Source of the DNA: Punica granatum
Lineage: Eukaryota; Streptophyta; Magnoliopsida; Myrtales; Lythraceae
Assembly: GCF_007655135.1 (NCBI RefSeq)
Contig: NC_045130.1
Coordinates: forward strand, 30,376,605 to 30,440,604
DNA: 64,000 nt
Direction: 5' to 3'
Each line of letters starts with the position of its first letter. Position 1 is the first letter of the stretch. The notes beneath the pieces are model-generated. The model made no database searches. It was not told the DNA's origin and worked only from the letters and a program-made list of their open reading frames with translations. Both the position numbers and the translations under genes were made by a program. Positions 11,601 to 21,899 of the stretch are shown piece by piece.

Positions 11601-13175
11601 GAGGTGCTTATCATTCCTTTCAATAGTCTGGCTTTTGAAAGCAAGATAATATAGGCCCTGTGCAGATTTGCTTTAAACAAATTAAATAATTAAAGTCAAG
11701 TTGATGCAATCTTTTCTTTGAGTATTTCAGGGTGCATGTATTGACTATTTCCAACTTTTTGCATTGAATGGCTAATGCAGGAAGAGCCCATTGATAAGAC
11801 CAATCACTGGGGTGACTTGGAAGAGGAGGAGGAGGAGGAAGCGGAAGAGGAGATTGAGGAAGAGGAGCCTGAAGAAGAGGATCTGGAAGCTGGTATTCAG
11901 TCTGTAGATAGTCTTTCGAGGTATCGGGCTTCCTCTGTTTCTTTTACACGTCCATTCTTAATTCAAGTTGGTCATTGATTTCTGGTGTTGGTTTTTTGTA
12001 TTGGCCCAATTTGCATATCCGCCCACAGGTTGGTTGAATGTTTGCTCTGCTAATTCTAATGCGGTATTTATTCCCTTTCTTCCCTGTCAGCACTCCCACT
12101 GGAGTTGAGACACCTGATGTTATCGACCTTCGTAAGCAGCAGAGGAAGGAGGCTGATAGACCTCTGTACACTGTAAGTGATGAGCTATCGTCAAATTTGT
12201 TCATTAATTTTGTTTTGTTGGTCTTTTAAGTTGCTGTTCCATTGATCCTATGTGTGCTTGTATGCAGGTTCTTGAAGAGAAAGAAGAGAAAATTGCTCCT
12301 GGAACTTTACTTGGAACAGCTCACACGTATGAGCCTTCCCCATCCCAGAACATCTTTCTAACTGTAGTTATTAAAATCCGTAGAATTTTGTGTTTAATTT
12401 TATTCTCTGTCTGCAGTTATGTGGTTAATCCTGGAGCTGGCGCCCAGGATAAGACAGGAGCCAAAAGGGTAAGGATGTGGTGGCACTCGAAGCTCCTGTT
12501 TTGTTGTTATCTACATTATCTTTTTTTCTCCCCAGTGAAGTTGACCGTTTTAGTTGTTATTCTTCAGGTTGATCTGCTTAGAGGACAAAAGGCGGATAAA
12601 GTTGATGTTACTTTGCAGCCAGAAGAATTGGAAGTTATGGACAATGTTTTGGCTGCGAAGTGAGTACCAGTAACTCTTTCATGTGCGTCTACTTATTTAT
12701 TTATAAGGTGCTTTGGGTTTCTAACTGTCATATTGATAGGTATGAGGGGGCCCGGGAGGAAGAGAAGTTGCGGAGCCAGCGGGAAGATTTCAGCGACATG
12801 GTTGCTGAGGTTTGTCTTCTCTCTGCTTTAGTATTATCTCAAGTAGTTTTGTGACGAGAGGAAATGTCTGAAACCTAGCAGTGGGCAGACAGTGGTAAAG
12901 GGATCATGTTAGATCTGTGGTATAAAGGGTAGTCCTTAACTTCTGCATACGCACTGTGGAAACAATATGTAGGCGATTCCTCAGTATCGTTTCCCTCTCC
13001 CTTGTCTGTCTCTAAATATATAATATTCAGTCCGGTATGATTGTGAAATTATCCACTGGGTTTCAACTGATGGTTGATGATATGTTTGTGGTCTTTGATG
13101 CAGAACGCGAATAAGAGAAAGCGGAAGATGCAGGAAAAGGAGGGGAAATCCAAGAAAAAGGACTTCAAGTTTTGA
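8613..13175 (+). CDS. SF3B2: Splicing factor 3B subunit 2 (SF3b145/SAP145), 18 exons
   Basis: U2 snRNP component that contacts pre-mRNA near the branch site (family knowledge). Exons: 8613-8852, 9153-9272, 9349-9474, 9593-9655, 9742-9849, 10459-10536, 10676-10768, 10921-11007, 11098-11199, 11314-11433, 11541-11603, 11781-11920, 12091-12172, 12268-12326, 12417-12468, 12568-12659, 12740-12809, 13104-13175; every border is GT/AG and the sum (1767 nt) stays in frame for 588 residues. Basic nuclear-targeting stretch at about 29-48 (RRRRRRKQKKNK type). A DUF382 region runs from about 184 (IWDANAADPKLL) to 305 (HGDLYFEGKEFE). The PSP domain is at about 318-375 (PPPWLINMQRYGPPPSYP, SFGYHPGGWGKPP), a Glu-rich tract at about 410-432, and the conserved tail has EDFSDMVAE. 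Length matches plant orthologues and is shorter than the animal protein, which has extra N-terminal sequence. The start is the first ATG of the open frame. Confidence 0.93.
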
Positions 13176-13884
13176 AGTGGTTCTTTGTCCCTGCCATGTT
13201 TGTTGAAGCTGTCATCTAACTTCTAGGCTTTTGTAATGCTATTGTTAGAAGCTTATTTTTGGACCTTAGTATCCCATCTACTATGCCGGAAGACCCCATG
13301 CATGAAGTGGTGGGTTAGTTGTTAGCGGATGTAAAAGAGTTGAAGGTTATCTTGTAGGATTGGATTTTCTTTCCTGGCCGGGAGGCATCACTTTTTATCA
13401 GAAAGAAGCGGTGATCATTCTCCGGGGCCTTGTGCTACAAAATGCGATTTTATTCACCGAAATTAAAAACAACAGCTATGATTGATTTGCAGAGGCAAAA
13501 TTGGCCAAGGAATGTGTTGGAACACCGGCCTTTATTCTCACTGGAAACATTGACAAAATATCAAGAGTGATCTTGATGGCAGTAAAGCGGGCCTGAGAGC
13601 TGCTGAGCTGAGTGGAAATACATTCCAGAGAAAAGCATCGAGTCTTTCCTTGAAATTCGTCATTAGTCAGTCTGTCATTTCCATTTGGAACTGAAGATGA
13701 AGAAAAATTCTTCATTGGTAATAAATGGTTATGCGAGAGGAAATCTGATTTTTGATGCTGAAATCTTAGGTCTCTATTCTTGCAGAAACGGATTAAGAGG
13801 GTCATTGTCCAGCTAATCATCATAATTAAATATCGTTACTCTATAGCACTGGCATTGGTCTCTATTCTTCGAATCAAAGAGAAG

Positions 13885-13887
<3 letters not shown>
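13176..13887. other. 3' flank of SF3B2 and spacer
   Basis: Probable 3' UTR for the first 250-300 bases, then spacer. I see no gene; the open frame on the minus strand at 13476-13823 has no recognisable motif. Confidence 0.4.

Positions 13888-13968
<81 letters not shown>
13888..13968 (+). repeat. Poly(G) run of 81 bases
   Basis: An uninterrupted run of G, followed by a GC-rich stretch (CGGCGGCGGGGGCGGG). It follows AAGAGAAGATT. Open frames through it are pure poly-Gly or poly-Pro and are not genes. Confidence 0.98.
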
Positions 13969-14105
13969 CGGCGGCGGGGGCGGGCTGGGGTTGCGGTGTG
14001 CGGTGTGCTCGAACCCTGATTCTCGAGCGGTGATGGCCCAGGATCGAGATGGCCCTAATCATCCTGGCGGCCACTGCTGTGTTCCAACCAACCCGCCCCC
14101 CACCC

Positions 14106-14107
<2 letters not shown>

Positions 14108-14146
<39 letters not shown>
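14108..14146 (+). repeat. Poly(C) run of 39 bases
   Basis: An uninterrupted run of C, 139 bases after the poly(G) run. The two are complementary, so the strand could fold as a G:C hairpin. The intervening sequence is moderately GC-rich and has no recognised gene. Confidence 0.98.
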
Positions 14147-14147
<1 letters not shown>

Positions 14148-15769
14148 AGCCGGAAAAATCGGAAATGAGACCTAATTCAAAAGTTGAAAAACGGTATAGT
14201 TTTTATTAAAAATTATTATAAAAATTAAAAAAACTCAAAATAAAAGAGAAAATTGGATCTTATCATAAAACATCTTTAAAAATTAAAGTAAAATCAATTT
14301 TTTAATAAAAGTAATATAAAAATTCAAAAAATTAAGAAAAATTCATTCAGACACTGAGTATTCTGAAAGCGTTTGGCCGAGTTCATCACAGCTCCTCTTT
14401 ATATTATAGGTATATATATATATAGATAAGGTCTACTCGATGCATTAAATTACGTGCCGATTCTACTTATGTACCTGTTTTTTTTACCCGTGTGTTGCAC
14501 GAGTAATTTTTTTGTGGAGATTTGTTGGACTTTTTGTCTTTAGATGTAAGATTACAGTTCTTCTTTTCCCGATGGAGAATTTTTATGTTTTTAAAATTAA
14601 TTATAGTTTCATTTTGAATAAAGTAGTTTCCATAAATTATATGTACCAAAAAATACAGGTCATTACGTCGTCATTTTATGCATACATAATTAATTTGTTA
14701 TATATGATATAAATTTTATTTGTTATAATAAATTTTTCAACATAAAGTTAAAATTATAGGAGATTTGTATTGCAATAGTCTAATAATATATTGAACTTTG
14801 TACTTATAAGTTTTAGTTCGTTTATAAATTGTATAGTTAACTTATCACTTGAAGATTAATTTTTTACAACTAAAATTTTCCAAATTGAAGGTAAAAATAC
14901 CTACATAAACTAATTCAAGTAACATTTCGTTTCTTTTTTTAAAAAAATTTTTTGAATACAGATAAAAATTTTATATTGAGGGCAAAAATACTTAGATAAA
15001 TAAATTCAAGTAAAGTTTCTTTCGAGTTTAATTATTTTAAATTAAATTAAGTCTAAATTAGATATAGAAGTAATTATTATTTAGATATTGACCTTTCTAA
15101 CCCTATATCAGTAAATATTTACCTTTTTAACCTTATTTATTGCATAGAGATTATTGACATTTCTAACCATATTTATTATAGGGGATACAACTTTATATAC
15201 ATATACTAGCTTATGCATGGGTTTTAGCTTGAGTGCATATTTTAATGATAATTTTAAAAATTTGACATCCCGATTAAAATGTTTAATATGAGATATCTTT
15301 CTAAAGTAAAACTTTTCAAGTGCTAGTAAAAACAAATTAAAGACAATTCAAAGTAACAATTATAATATCAAATATTATTTTCTTTAATATTATCTATATA
15401 TGTATATCGATTAAAATTATTAAACATTTTGATAAATAAACTCTTAATCAATATAAATTTGTCATTTCAATCTAATTTAATGGAGTGAGAGTGGAGTACA
15501 CATATAAATCTATGTTATTTATAAATATGTAGATCTATAGACGATAATTTATTTTTTGATAATTATTTACTAAAAGTGAATTAATATATATTTATAATTG
15601 CATCTCTATTTATTTGCATTTAATTCATGTACATATGTCATTAAGATAGTACTTATTTTCTTTTAAATTGTATTTTTAATCTTGAATATTATTTAAATAT
15701 TTACATTTATGACCTTATACTATTTAAAAAATTACTTTTCCACCCCTATTTATTGTTGGGATACAACTT

Positions 15770-15813
<44 letters not shown>

Positions 15814-15841
15814 TAGATTATATAGATTATGTAGATTAAAA
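14147..15841. other. Very AT-rich spacer with transposon debris
   Basis: No gene is visible. A block of about 100 bp ending in GGATACAACTTTATATA occurs near 15085-15205 and again near 15680-15785. A (GA)n microsatellite lies at about 15784-15809. A hairpin-like CCCGTGTGTTGCACGAG at 14487-14503 resembles Helitron 3' hairpins, but I cannot define ends. Confidence 0.4.
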
Positions 15842-16198
15842 GGGATAATTGCGCCATATAACCTAACGTTTGAAGGAATTTTTAGTTTTAGCTCAAACTT
15901 GATTTTTTACCTGAGATATCCTAACGTTGACGTGTTGGTTTCATATCTATCCCGATGCTAATTTTCCATCCAAAATTGACGGAATTGCACACGTGGCACG
16001 TTAATTTTGTAACAAGATTTAGAATAGATGTGAAATTAACGTGCCACGTGTGCAATTTCGTCAATTTTGGACGGAAAATTAGCATCGGGATAGATGTAAA
16101 ACCAACACGTCAACGTTGTGATATCTCAAGTAAAAAATCAAGTTTGGACTAGGATTAAAAATTCCTTCAAACGTTAGGCTATATGACGCAATTAACTG
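15842..16198. mobile_element. Palindromic MULE-type MITE, 357 bp
   Basis: Near-perfect inverted arms meet around 16020. The left arm reads ATTGCGCCATATAACCTAACG and is mirrored at the right; the inner arms carry AACGTGCCACGTGTGCAATT facing CACACGTGGCACGTTAATTT. Flanks AGATTAAAA (15833-15841) and AGGTTAAAA (16199-16207) form a 9-bp TSD with one mismatch. The arms contain ABRE/G-box cores (CACGTG). Confidence 0.75.
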
Positions 16199-16216
16199 AG
16201 GTTAAAATGACTTCAT

Positions 16217-16331
16217 AGTGCAGGACCCGTGAGTTCCCGCAGTACAGGGGAAGTTGTTGCGAAGATTATGGACCCGAACATTACCACTATAGATCCAATG
16301 AACAAGATGCACCCCAGAAATTCTCAAGGTT
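16217..16331 (+). pseudogene. Orphan exon-like fragment, similar to the exon at 63.5 kb
   Basis: After a plausible acceptor (TAGTGCAG) the plus strand reads GEVVAKIMDPNITTIDPMNK then MHPRN. The minus strand at about 63500-63600 encodes LIAEVMDPNVTTIDPANMLH with the same preceding GTGCAG acceptor. DNA similarity covers the acceptor and most of the exon. I do not recognise the family. No flanking exons are evident here, so this is probably a duplicated gene fragment. Confidence 0.5.
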
Positions 16332-16579
16332 TGGGATTCTACTTAAGCTTATCTTTGAACGTGTAAAATAAGGATGTATTTTACTTCAGATGATGAGACT
16401 AAAATTTGAGAGCAGGGTATCGATTTTGTGATAGTACAGAAAGCGCTTTTCATGATGAAATGAAAAAGATGGAAGCAGGAAGCTCGAGCGTAAACTCAAC
16501 TTTTTATTCACCACCTCATGTAAAGGAAAAAGCTAAGCGTAAACTCGACTTTCGAAAGCCAGTTTGGGAGTGGAGATGG

Positions 16580-17095
16580 ATCAGATAGACTCGGCCATCG
16601 GAAGGCTGGATCAAGCTTGATACTGTGCCTCCCGTGGCAACCCCAGTCTCTCAAGTGCGGGTGGTCTTATTCAAGATGCAGATGGTAAGTGGATGTATGG
16701 GTTTGTTCATAATATTGGGGATAGAGGATGGTCTAGAGATGGCCTGATTGTTCGGGTTCGGACAAGTTATAGCTGAAGTGGATTCAGACTTAGCTCGTCG
16801 TCAGATTATTCAGAATGATGAAGTTTCCCCGCATATTCCCCATCGGTTTCCTCTATTTGAGCAATATTTCGAATGGACTGGTCAGTGCAAGTGACATATT
16901 CTTATCGAGAGGGCAATTCTTGTACTAATTGGCTTGCACGTAAGCTGCTGGAGCTGCAGCAAGGAATTTACCACTTTCGCTTACCACCCGAAGGGATCCG
17001 TGACCTTCTATTAAGAGATATTATTGTGGCCTCTTTACCATTGTGTTAATTTAGTTTAGTTTGGCTTAGGCCCCTTGTTCACTGAAAAAAAAAGG
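16580..17095 (+). mobile_element. 5'-truncated LINE tail (RNase H region)
   Basis: Pieces of the RNase H domain that ends plant L1-type ORF2 are readable in shifting frames: GGLIQDADGKWMYGFVHNIG near 16656-16720, then VTYSYREGNSCTNWLARKLL near 16890-16950, and an ending DIIVASLPLC before a stop. An A-rich tail follows (about 17083-17095). Frameshifts and missing upstream reverse transcriptase mark it as a dead 5'-truncated copy. Confidence 0.65.
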
Positions 17096-19425
17096 TAGCT
17101 ATGAAAAAAAAAACAAAAAAGAAAGAAAACAACGTAAAAGATGCCTGATTTTCAGTAGGAATTAATTTAAAATCCGATTGTCTCCGAAATTTAATTGGAC
17201 AACCCTCAATAGGTAGCCTAACTTTTCGTAATCATCAAGTTTCTGTTTGGCTGCTGTAATTTTGTATGCGTGGTTGGCACAATTAAAATGCTGGGGGCAA
17301 TTGTAACATATTTTTCTCATTTATGTTTTAATCAAGGGAGTTGTATTGATGTAATAACTAATAAGTATGTTCGAACAACCAATTTTTTTTTGTTGAAACA
17401 TGTTCAGATAGTTCATTCCGTACATTCTATTCAATTATCGGATCCGAGGAGCTGAGCAGAGGTGGCCCAAGCAGTGCAATTAGCCCGATGAAGGCTCAGC
17501 AAGGGCTCGCAAGCCCATCGCTGGGCTCACCCTGGGATCTCAACTTCGGGCGTGCTTGGTTTTCGGGCATTGCCGCTGGTGGAGATGCGGAGGAGGTGAT
17601 GGAAAATTAATTGGACAGCTGAGGTAGAAGCTCTGATTCCTTGCAACGGAGAAAAAATAAGCAATACCGTTTCGTTTTTGGAAAAAAAATAATAATTTGT
17701 ACTTCACTCCATTCTTTATCTTTTATCTCTCATTTGATAATAAATCATCATTATAATTTTTTTAACTATTATTAAAACCATTTTTTAATAACAAATTTCT
17801 CACCTCTACTTTTTTTTCCTCATTTAATAATAATTTTTCACATTTATTTTTTCATAACCATTATTACAATCAATTTTTTAATCCATCCATCGATTCACTT
17901 TTTCGAAATGTATGAGACATCTCAGTCATACAAGTAAAGAAATCTATTCATTGATAAGAAAAAGAAAAAATGTGAACGGTGATTGGATTGATGATAAAAT
18001 AAAATCTTGAATCGCGAACAGTGATTCGATTGATGATAAAGAAAGAGAATTCTTGGTTCAGTTTTCTATCTTAACGACGGAAAAAAGGATTGATCAAATT
18101 TTATTGAGTTTCACTCATAGTGATCATTTATCAAAGAATGATTATGGTTATCAAATGATTGAATAACTGTGAGCAATTTACTTACGATACTTAGTTGTCA
18201 TTCATAAAAAGTATCTAATGAATTATGAGTTCAATACATCGATAAATTTCTCTATATATTTTTATCCATATTAGACTGGACTGAGTAAAATTTTAATTCC
18301 GAAACCAAACCTATCCATCTGCAATAATGCATGCATTCAATGTTTGCCAATCAAATTTTATGTACTCATATCTATCTATGCTTCTTTTTATCTCTTTATC
18401 GGGATCGATCCTCCAGCCAATTTCCGAACCAAATTGAGTCGCATGCATGCCACGTGACTTTCGTGAAGGGGCAAAAAAGTAATTTAATCAAGCAAACTCT
18501 GGCGCCCATGTTGGTTCCTATAATGGCGGAGCTGATTCCTCACTCGTTGCAATTTTCCCAAGAAAGGGCTTCTTTGTCTTGCACCCACTGCCGACACCGA
18601 CACCGACACCGACACCACTGCTCGCCACGCGGCGCCCATCCATCACGGCGCTTAGGGGTAACTTTAAAGGGACGTCCGCACCCAATCACAGCCTCCTCGA
18701 GCTTCTCCGTTTCGACCAATGACATTGCAACCTTAAAAAGGAAAAAGAAAAAAAAGGTCAAAAAAATAAAAAAAAATGGAACAAAAGAGCGTGAAAGTGG
18801 GTCCCACCCAAACCCGCGGTCTCTTTCAATGTCGCGTTCTTACAAAATGCCCTTCTTCGCTTCTCCCAGATCTGCGAAGAGGCATTTATCTATCTTGTCT
18901 TCTCCACCCACATAAAAAAATATCGAATTTTTCCGGTCGAAAATGGAAAATACTAATTAATTAATCACTTTATAGCCTGTTATTTCTTTTTTCTCGGTGT
19001 GGATTACCCGATGATATGTCTACCCATTATAGAGATTTAAATCGGATCGATCTGCTAAAAGTTATAGGCTTGTTAATTACGTGTTATTCGAGAATTTAAT
19101 AGACTCCACTACTTGATAATCAAAAACTCAACCGACTTGACTAATTTAGATTCTAGCTGGATTGATTCGTTAAGAGGTATAGCATAGTCAGTTGACTAAT
19201 CTAAAAATAAATAAATTTTTTTCGATAGGCATAAAAAAAAAATTTAGATCAATGAAAAATTGAAAATATATATTCGGACCTGGCAAGACCGAGAAGGCAC
19301 AGTAGAAGGACCCCCTTCTCTCATTCTACCTTCCTTCCTTCCTCCGACACCGACAGTGGAAAAGCAGAGGACTTGGGAGAGGGAACGAGGGAGGGTGGGG
19401 TTGACCCAGAGGAGATTCTTCCAAT
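17096..19425. promoter_or_regulatory. Spacer and promoter region of the polyol transporter
   Basis: AT-rich to about 18400, with no gene. From 18400 the composition rises towards a CpG-rich promoter-like stretch: four tandem ACCGAC/CACCGAC hexamers at about 18590-18616, and a palindromic GTGGGTCCCAC at about 18796 that contains a TCP-factor core (GGTCCCAC). The 194-residue open frame at 18331-18915 is low-complexity and crosses these repeats, so I do not call it. The 5' UTR probably starts between 19260 and 19400. Confidence 0.4.
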
Positions 19426-21710
19426 ATGGGATTGGGAGATGGGGATGCGAATGGGGTGAACGGGCTCGATCTAGGGATCAACAAGAACAGGTACAAGAGG
19501 ATGGATTCCGATTTTGCAGAGGAGGACGAGGCTGTAATGTCGCACCAAGATGGGGGGATGAGGCAGCACAGTACCCGGAAGTACGTCTTCGCCTGCGCCA
19601 TCTTTGCCTCTCTCAATTCCGTGCTCCTCGGCTATGGTTGGTGATTCGTTTCCTCTGCCCCTTAACCCTTTTCCCTTTTGTCCCTCTGTCAAGCAATGTA
19701 TCTCAGAATAATCTCTGTTTTGTGTTGGGGCCGAAGCCCTGCCCTGCCCTGCCCTTCAGTTATGTCTTTTTTCGTAGGGATTGTAGTAAGGAAGGGAGAC
19801 GCTGTTGTTGGATGCAGATGTTGTCGGTTTTGGTAATAGGGTGTGTAAAGATATGAACTTGTTAGTGTCGGAATCGCCCTTGATATTCATAGATCTAGGT
19901 GACTGAATCATCGCGAAAGGAATGCTCTGTTATATTCGTATGTAACTTGGAACCAGATCCTTCGGTTATTTGGGTTAATGATGAAATTGGACTCCCGCGG
20001 CAATATAAATGAACCCCATTTATGAATTTTCTTCATGTGCTTCTCCGAATACCCCAGTTGGTATTGTTCCTCGAAGATGCTTAGGACAATGCCTGATCTG
20101 TTCAAGCACTACAGTAGAAATCGTCCGGAAAGGATTTTTCCTGTGTTTCTTGACTGTTCATTCCTTGATCTTTCTATGATGCTCTTCAGATAGTTGTGAA
20201 TAGTTTTGGTTCCATGAGATGCATTCTATTACTATATGCATTCTATTGATTCTGTTCTTTTTCCATGTCGTGTTTAATATGTTTATGCTGCACTAGCTTC
20301 TCGCTCTTTATCAGTTTTCTTGTGTTTCACTACTCGGCAGATGTGGGTGTCATGAGTGGAGCGATTTTATTTATACAGGAGGATCTGCACATCACGGAGG
20401 TCCAACAGGAAATCCTTGTTGGGATCTTAAGCATCATCTCTATCCTGGGCAGTTTAGCCGGTGGTAAAACCTCAGATGCAGTCGGCCGAAAATGGACCAT
20501 TGCCCTTGCTGCGATTATCTTCCAGGTTGGTGGCCTCATAATGTGCCTCGCCCCCTCTTTTTACATCCTCATGGTAGGGAGGTTACTTGCCGGAATCGCG
20601 ATCGGGTTTGGCGTCATGATTGCTCCGGTTTATATTGCTGAGATATCGCCTACCGTTGCCCGAGGCTCGTTCACTTCCTTCCCCGAGATATTCATAAACT
20701 TGGGAATCCTTCTGGGATACATCTCTAACTATACCTTCTCTGGACTCCCGACGCATATAAACTGGCGGGTGATGCTGGGCGTCGGGATCCTTCCCTCGGT
20801 CTTCATTGCGTTTGCCCTTTGTGTGATCCCTGAGTCTCCGAGGTGGTTGGTGATGCAAAACAGAATTGAAGAAGCAAGATCGGTCCTTTTAAAGACAATT
20901 GACTCGGAGAAAGAAGTAGAGGAGAGATTATCAGAGATCCAACAGGCTGCAGGAACTGCTAATGCAGAGAAATACGAAGAGAAAGCTGTGTGGCGAGAAT
21001 TCTTAAACCCTTCACCAGGAGTTCGGAGAATGCTGATAACGGGCTGCGGGATTCAGGTCTTCCAGCAGATAACGGGAATCGATGCCTTGGTATATTACAG
21101 CCCCACGATCTTCAAAGATGCGGGGGTCAAGGGCAATGCTCAGCTCTTGGCTGCAACAGTTGGTGTAGGGTTCACAAAGACTATATTCATCTTGATAGCT
21201 ATATTTGTTATCGATCGCATTGGCAGAAAGCCTTTGCTCTATGTGAGTACAATTGGGATGACGACTTGCTTGCTTGGGTTGAGCATTACTTTAGGTTTTC
21301 TTGGAAACAGGACAGCTGGGGTTGGGCTAGCAATTCTATTCGTTTGTGGGAACGTGGCCTTCTTCTCGATCGGGCTTGGACCTATTTGTTGGGTCTTGTC
21401 CTCAGAGATCTTCCCGCTGAGGCTGCGGGCCCAAGCATCAGGCCTCGGGTCAGTGGGAGGCCGGGTCAGTAGCGGTTTGGTTGCGATGACATTCCTCTCT
21501 CTTTCTCACACTATTACTGTCGGGGGAACCTTCTTTCTCTTCGCATTGATATCGGCTCTGGCAGTTCTTTTTGTGCACAATTGTGTTCCCGAGACAAAAG
21601 GGAAGTCGTTGGAACAGATCGAGTTGCTCTTCCAGGATGAGAATGAATGGACAAAAGGCGGAGGTGAGGTGGAATTGGGAGATGCAGAGCGTTTGGTGCC
21701 GAAAGAATAA
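19426..21710 (+). CDS. PLT4: Polyol transporter 4-like sugar/H+ symporter (2 exons)
   Basis: Exons 19426-19636 and 20341-21710 (intron GTTGGT...CGGCAG) give 526 residues. Major facilitator, sugar-porter family; members move linear polyols and monosaccharides with protons across the plasma membrane (family knowledge). Twelve hydrophobic segments are evident, the first at about 53-75 (YVFACAIFASLNSVLLGYDV across the splice). Family signatures: DAVGRKW after TM2, PESPRWL at 234-240 after TM6, FQQITGIDALVYYSP in TM7, DRIGRKPLL between TM8 and TM9, and PETKGKSLEQIE after TM12. The closest match I can recall is Arabidopsis PLT4 (At2g20780), which shares the RKYVxACAIFASLN start and the final VELGDAERLV. 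The N-terminal 50 residues are hydrophilic and cytosolic. Start: first ATG in exon 1. Confidence 0.92.
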
Positions 21711-21876
21711 TGGGTGACAGCATCTGTTTACAGATGGCACATGTATTTTACACAGGTTGAGTTTTGTACAGACCGCAAATCCGATTTACTGTGAGCCTTC
21801 TGCTCCTTTTAGACATGGATGTAGGATTAATGCCTCTACACGTATTAGATTTGTACCTGAATTTTTATGTTTGTAC

Positions 21877-21882
21877 AATAAA
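21877..21882 (+). terminator. Poly(A) signal of the PLT4-like gene
   Basis: AATAAA 167 bases after the stop codon, preceded by T-rich sequence with TTTGTA motifs, a usual plant arrangement. Confidence 0.45.
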
Positions 21883-21899
21883 TCCCAGAGGAGATTACC

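Noticed and set aside
13780..14209. Poly-Gly and poly-Pro open frames on both strands
   Set aside because: They exist only because the poly(G)/poly(C) runs have no stop codon in any frame.
14380..15820. Helitron-like hairpin and TC/TA-rich end
   Set aside because: The hairpin at 14487 is not followed by a CTRR end at the right distance, and no A/T-bounded element could be closed.
18331..18915. 194-residue open frame with a His/Arg repeat upstream of PLT4
   Set aside because: It crosses simple repeats and promoter-like DNA, has no recognisable domain and no neighbouring exons; low-complexity chance frame.
19260..19856. 198-residue frame overlapping PLT4 exon 1
   Set aside because: Different frame, runs through the splice donor into the intron; the PLT4 frame is supported by homology.
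20583..21740. Overlapping frames inside PLT4 exon 2 on both strands
   Set aside because: Shadows of the conserved transporter frame.
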